Source of the DNA: Myxococcales bacterium
Lineage (GTDB): Bacteria; Myxococcota; Myxococcia; Myxococcales; Myxococcaceae
DNA: 9,446 nucleotides
Direction of reading: 5' to 3'
Assembly: GCA_003153055.1 (NCBI GenBank)
Contig: PMBV01000506.1
Span: forward strand, 14,952 to 24,397
Made by a program: the position numbers and the translations under genes. The notes under the pieces were generated by a model. That model did not search any database. It was not told the DNA's origin and saw only the letters and a program-made list of their open reading frames with translations. Numbering within the stretch: position 1 is the stretch's first letter; every line of letters starts with the position of its first letter. This document shows, piece after piece, positions 6,661 to 9,446 of the stretch.

Positions 6661-7278
6661 TCACGCCTTGATGAGGCGGGCACGGTACACGGGCTCTCCC
6701 GAGGTGAGGTACCTCCGCTCCCGGGTCGAGGGCACCTCCTCCGGGTCGGCGGGGTGAAACTGCCCGGCGCCCAGCGGGTTGTGGAACCCGGCGCCCTCGA
6801 GCACCTTGAGGCCCGCGAGGCCTCGCTCTTCGACGTCGGTGCGGAAGTCGAAGGTCCCTCCGGTCTTGAGCAGCCCGAGGAGCAGCTGGGTGAAGTCAGG
6901 CCGGAGGATGGCTCGCTTCTGGTGCACCCGCTTCCACCAGGGGTCAGGGAACTGCAGGTGAATGGCATCGAGGCTCCCAGGCGTGAAGAGCTTCGGCACC
7001 TCGATGCGGGCGTCGCCCTCGATGGTCTTCAGGTTCGTCAGGCCGTGCTTCTCGGCCCGGTGGCTCACCTCTCGGGCGTACTTCTTGCGCCACTCGAAAG
7101 CCACGTAGCGCACGGCGGGGTTGCGGCGACAGTACTCGAGGGCGAAGCCTCCGGCGCCACAGCCGATCTCCAGCTCGATGGGGCCTCCTCGCCCGAAGAC
7201 GAGAGCCCAGTCGAGTGGGGCTTCGTGGCCAAGGAGCTCAGCGCCAGCGGGGGTAGGGCGAAGTGGTACGCGCGACAT
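6661..7278 (-). CDS. trmB: tRNA (guanine-N7-)-methyltransferase
   Basis: A 205-residue SAM-dependent enzyme that forms m7G at position 46 of tRNA variable loops. Diagnostic blocks are the SAM-binding ELEIGCGAGGF (36-45), the motif GLTNLKTIEGDAR, the TrmB signature HLQFPDPWWKRVHQKRAI (107-124), DFRTDVEERG, and the C-terminal STRERRYLTSGEPVYRA substrate-recognition segment. Length is normal for the family. ATG 7278 has GGTAGG about 9 bases upstream. A TTG at 7296 adds six residues and sits 4 bases after GGAGG, so it is a real alternative. It is the first gene of a leftward four-gene operon and is divergent from ribF across 76 bases. The tRNA-modification role is unrelated to the downstream signalling genes, so the linkage is probably shared transcription. 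Confidence 0.95.
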   Translation of the reverse strand: MSRVPLRPTPAGAELLGHEAPLDWALVFGRGGPIELEIGCGAGGFALEYCRRNPAVRYVAFEWRKKYAREVSHRAEKHGLTNLKTIEGDARIEVPKLFTPGSLDAIHLQFPDPWWKRVHQKRAILRPDFTQLLLGLLKTGGTFDFRTDVEERGLAGLKVLEGAGFHNPLGAGQFHPADPEEVPSTRERRYLTSGEPVYRARLIKA

Positions 7279-7354
7279 CGGGGGCGACCTACCCAATGGG
7301 CCTCCAGAAGGGAACCACCTTCCGCTCGCCTTCAGTCAGGCTAGAAGGGGGCTG
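7279..7354 (+). other. Divergent intergenic region between trmB and ribF
   Basis: This 76-base gap must hold the promoters for the leftward trmB-cyclase-lipoprotein-Hfq-like operon and probably for ribF. I see two purine-rich ribosome-site-like patches facing opposite ways (GGAGG on the minus strand, AGAAGGGGG on the plus strand before ribF). I see no convincing -35/-10 pair. Confidence 0.4.
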
Positions 7355-8287
7355 ATGAAGGTCTATTCCTCACTGGAGGAGGCGAGCGACGGCTCCCTCG
7401 CGGGGCGGGCGGTGTGCTTGGGCAACTTCGACGGGGTGCATCTGGGGCACCAAGCGCTCTGCGCCGAGGCTCGCCGTCATGGAGAAGCGGTGGCCCTCAC
7501 GTTCTCGCCGCACCCGGGTAAAGTGCTCCAGCCGCAGCTCGCCCCACGGCTCATCGCCGAGCCCATGCGGAAGCTCGAGCTGCTCGAGGCACAGGGCCTG
7601 GCCGCCGTCATCGTTCAGCCCTTCACCCTCGACTTCGCCCACACCGGCGCCCAGGCCTTCGAGGAAGCGTTGTTCGACCGGGTGAGGGCGCGGTGGGTCG
7701 TGGTCGGGGCCGACTTCACGTATGGCGCCCGCCGAAGCGGCACCGTCGAGACCCTGCGCGCGGCGGCAGGGCGCCGTGGGGCCGAGGTGCTCGTCGTGCC
7801 CACCGTCTCGGTCGACGGAGTCGTGGTGTCGTCCAGCCATGTTCGGGAGTACATCTTGGAGGGGCGGGTGGAGGCGGCGGCGCGGCTGTTGGGGCGACCG
7901 TTCGATCTCGACGGAGAGGTGGTTCACGGTGAGCAGCGAGGTCGCACCATCGGGTTCCCCACGGCCAACCTGGCCACGGGCAACGAGCTGCGCCCGGCGC
8001 CTGGAGTGTACGCCGTGCAGGTGGGGCTCCTCGGCTCGGGCGAATGGTGGGGTGGCGCGGCCAACCTCGGGGTCAAGCCGACCTTCGGTGGGGCGGAGAT
8101 CACCATCGAAGCGCACCTCCTCGACTTCACCGGCGACCTCTACGGCCAGCGAGTGCGGCTCCAGTTCCTCGAGCGGCTCAGGAGCGAGCAGAAGTACGGT
8201 TCGGTCGACCAGCTCATCGCGCAGATCGAACGAGATGTGCTGGCGGCCCGGGAGGCCCTCGCGCGACGGGGCGGTAAGTTGTTTTGA
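7355..8287 (+). CDS. ribF: Bifunctional riboflavin kinase/FAD synthetase
   Basis: A 310-residue cytoplasmic enzyme, normal length for RibF, which converts riboflavin to FMN and then FAD. The N-terminal FAD-synthetase (nucleotidyltransferase) half has LGNFDGVHLGH (22-32), FSPHP (50-54), VGADFTYG (117-124) and SSSHVREYI (159-167), a variant of the usual S-S-T-x-I-R motif. The C-terminal flavokinase half has GRTIGFPTANL (196-206), GVYAV, NLGVKPTFGG, an EAHLLDF segment with the catalytic Glu, and the closing RSEQKYGSVDQLIAQIERD. The ATG at 7355 has AGAAGGGGG immediately upstream; the longer open frame leftward is read-through of the intergenic region. It is 68 bases upstream of pilB on the same strand. 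No FMN riboswitch fits in the short leader. Confidence 0.95.
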   Translation: MKVYSSLEEASDGSLAGRAVCLGNFDGVHLGHQALCAEARRHGEAVALTFSPHPGKVLQPQLAPRLIAEPMRKLELLEAQGLAAVIVQPFTLDFAHTGAQAFEEALFDRVRARWVVVGADFTYGARRSGTVETLRAAAGRRGAEVLVVPTVSVDGVVVSSSHVREYILEGRVEAAARLLGRPFDLDGEVVHGEQRGRTIGFPTANLATGNELRPAPGVYAVQVGLLGSGEWWGGAANLGVKPTFGGAEITIEAHLLDFTGDLYGQRVRLQFLERLRSEQKYGSVDQLIAQIERDVLAAREALARRGGKLF

Positions 8288-8313
8288 CACCCCAGTTTTG
8301 CGCGCCCTAAGCT
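8284..8313 (+). promoter_or_regulatory. Possible sigma70-type promoter for pilB
   Basis: A perfect TTGACA (8284-8289) overlaps the ribF stop codon. TAAGCT (8308-8313) lies 18 bases further, matching only 3 of 6 bases of a -10 box. Its position 40-70 bases before the pilB ATG is suitable. The -35 match may be chance, because part of it is the ribF stop codon. Confidence 0.35.
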
Positions 8314-8329
8314 CAGGCGCTCTTTTCTC
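8302..8329 (+). terminator. Possible weak hairpin terminator or attenuator after ribF
   Basis: GCGCC (8302-8306) and GGCGC (8316-8320) can pair across a 9-base loop and are followed by a T-rich run (8321-8329, with four T in a row). The stem is only 5 bp, so it is at best a weak intrinsic terminator. It overlaps the possible pilB promoter, so both cannot easily be independent features. Confidence 0.3.
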
Positions 8330-8355
8330 ATGCAGTCGAACCCTCGAGGCACTTC

Positions 8356-9446
8356 ATGTCCGGCCGTCTGGGTGAGCTCCTCGTACGAGAGAACCTCATC
8401 TCTGTTCAGCAGCTTCGCAAAGCGCAAGAAGAGCAGCAGAAGACTGGTACGCGCATCGGGACCGCGCTGATCAAGGTCGGGGCCATCGAGGAGTCGAAGC
8501 TCACCGATTTCCTTTCGAAGCAGTACGGCGTCCCGGCGATCAACTTGAAAGAGTTCGACATCGAGCCGGACATCATCAAGCTCGTCCCCAAGGACGTGGC
8601 CGAGAAGCACCTGGTGCTCCCGGTCAACCGCGCCGGAAGCTCGCTCATCGTGGCGATGTGCGACCCATCGAACATCTACGCGGTCGACGATCTCAAGTTT
8701 CTCACCGGCTACAACATCGAGGCGGTCGTCTCGAGCGAGCCGGCGATACGCGAGGCCATCGAGAAGTACTACGCCGAGAAGGGCCCCAGCCTCGAGGACA
8801 TCGTCGGCGGCATGGGCGAAGACGACGTCGAGCTGGCCGACGACATCAACGACGCCGGCAACGTCGAAGAGATGGCCCGGGCAGCCGATGACGCCCCGGT
8901 GGTGAAGCTGGTGAACCTCATCCTCCGCGATGCCATCACCAAGCGTGCCTCGGACATTCACGTCGAGCCGTACGAGAAAGACTTTCGCGTTCGCTTCCGC
9001 ATCGACGGCGTGCTGTACGAGGTGATGAAGCCGCCGCCCAAGCTCCGCAACGCCATCACCTCGCGGCTCAAGATCATGGCGCAGCTCGACATCTCCGAGC
9101 GGCGGCTGCCCCAAGACGGCCGCATCAAGATCAAGCTGGGCGGTGGCAAGGAGATGGACTTTCGGGTGAGCGTCTGCCCCACGCTCTTCGGCGAGAAGAT
9201 CGTCTTGCGCCTGCTCGACAAGGCGAACCTCCAGCTCGACATGACGAAGCTGGGCTTCGATCCGGAGCCGCTCAAGTGGTTCAAAGAAGCCATCGATCGA
9301 CCCTACGGCATGGTGCTGGTGACTGGGCCGACCGGCTCGGGCAAGACGACCACGCTCTACTCGGCGCTCTCGGCGCTCAACGACCCGACGGTCAACGTGA
9401 ACACCGCCGAAGACCCGGTGGAGTTCAACTTCGCCGGCATCAACCA
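8356..9446 (+). CDS. pilB: Type IV pilus extension ATPase PilB, N-terminal part
   Basis: The first 363 residues of PilB, the cytoplasmic hexameric ATPase that powers pilus extension; the gene runs off the right edge (full-length PilB is about 560-570 residues). Residues 1-140 are an MshEN/GSPII_E_N domain with two tandem 24-residue motifs: RLGELLVRENLI with QQL and Gln27 (4-27), and RIGTALIKVGAI with Gln56 (33-56). These are the type shown to bind c-di-GMP in MshE-like ATPases. Next come an acidic linker (about 142-180), the N2 domain beginning PVVKLVNLILRDAI with SDIHVEPY (199-206), and Walker A GPTGSGKT (324-331). Walker B and the tetracysteine zinc region lie outside. The ATG at 8356 has GAGG (8346-8349) 6 bases upstream. 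In myxobacteria pilT and pilC normally follow; their presence cannot be seen here. Confidence 0.97.
   Translation, partial: MSGRLGELLVRENLISVQQLRKAQEEQQKTGTRIGTALIKVGAIEESKLTDFLSKQYGVPAINLKEFDIEPDIIKLVPKDVAEKHLVLPVNRAGSSLIVAMCDPSNIYAVDDLKFLTGYNIEAVVSSEPAIREAIEKYYAEKGPSLEDIVGGMGEDDVELADDINDAGNVEEMARAADDAPVVKLVNLILRDAITKRASDIHVEPYEKDFRVRFRIDGVLYEVMKPPPKLRNAITSRLKIMAQLDISERRLPQDGRIKIKLGGGKEMDFRVSVCPTLFGEKIVLRLLDKANLQLDMTKLGFDPEPLKWFKEAIDRPYGMVLVTGPTGSGKTTTLYSALSALNDPTVNVNTAEDPVEFNFAGIN

Noticed and set aside
5609..6757. A 382-codon plus-strand open frame
   Set aside because: It lies antisense to the REC-GGDEF gene, whose motifs are unmistakable. Long antisense frames are expected at this GC content.
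7326..7350. An inverted repeat CCTTC...GAAGG before ribF, as an operator or riboswitch stem
   Set aside because: The arms are only 5 bases and part of the right arm is the ribosome site; too weak to call, and far too short for an FMN riboswitch.
7121..7354. An N-terminal extension of ribF by 78 codons
   Set aside because: It overlaps the trmB gene in antisense and the intergenic region. RibF family length and the AGAAGGGGG ribosome site support the ATG at 7355.
8140..9114. A 324-codon minus-strand open frame spanning the ribF end and pilB
   Set aside because: It overlaps two confidently identified plus-strand genes and has no recognisable motif.

Overview
The window is high-GC chromosomal DNA with strong G/C preference at third codon positions. 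It most probably comes from a myxobacterium (Myxococcota, Myxococcus/Archangium/Stigmatella-like). The main reason is that the right end is a type IV pilus PilB of the Myxococcus kind, surrounded by small, lineage-restricted lipoprotein, HEAT, HAMP and VWA proteins. This is an inference from protein character, not from a database search. No tRNA, rRNA, CRISPR array, insertion sequence or phage gene was seen, and no gene-free stretch exceeds 100 bases.

Layout, left to right. (1) At 1-237 on the minus strand is the start of alaS (alanyl-tRNA synthetase), which runs off the left edge. (2) Divergent from it, 304-1769 on the plus strand holds a two-gene unit: an exported HEAT-repeat protein and a membrane HAMP-domain protein with no output domain, joined by an ATGA stop/start overlap. 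(3) At 1770-2228 and 2307-2693 on the minus strand are a DUF6918-like protein, whose stop codon abuts that of the HAMP gene, and a cupredoxin-fold lipoprotein. (4) At 2781-4010 on the plus strand is a cytoplasmic VWA-domain protein with an intact metal-binding (MIDAS) site. (5) From 7278 down to 4039 on the minus strand is a compact four-gene operon: trmB (tRNA m7G46 methyltransferase), a REC-GGDEF diguanylate cyclase, a small lipoprotein, and a 363-residue protein with a Pro/Val-rich N-terminus and a C-terminus resembling the RNA chaperone Hfq. A GTGA overlap lies at each of its three junctions. (6) At 7355-8287 on the plus strand is ribF (riboflavin kinase/FAD synthetase). (7) From 8356 to the right edge on the plus strand is pilB, the pilus-extension ATPase, cut off shortly after its Walker A motif.

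How the genes may work together. The ordinary housekeeping genes (alaS, trmB, ribF) frame signalling and envelope genes. Two points stand out. First, a cryptic Hfq/Sm-like domain sits at the end of an otherwise unrecognised basic protein, in an operon that begins with a tRNA-modification gene. Second, a c-di-GMP synthase lies about 1.7 kb from pilB, whose N-terminus carries tandem 24-residue motifs of the c-di-GMP-binding MshEN type. This suggests, but does not prove, a local c-di-GMP to pilus link.
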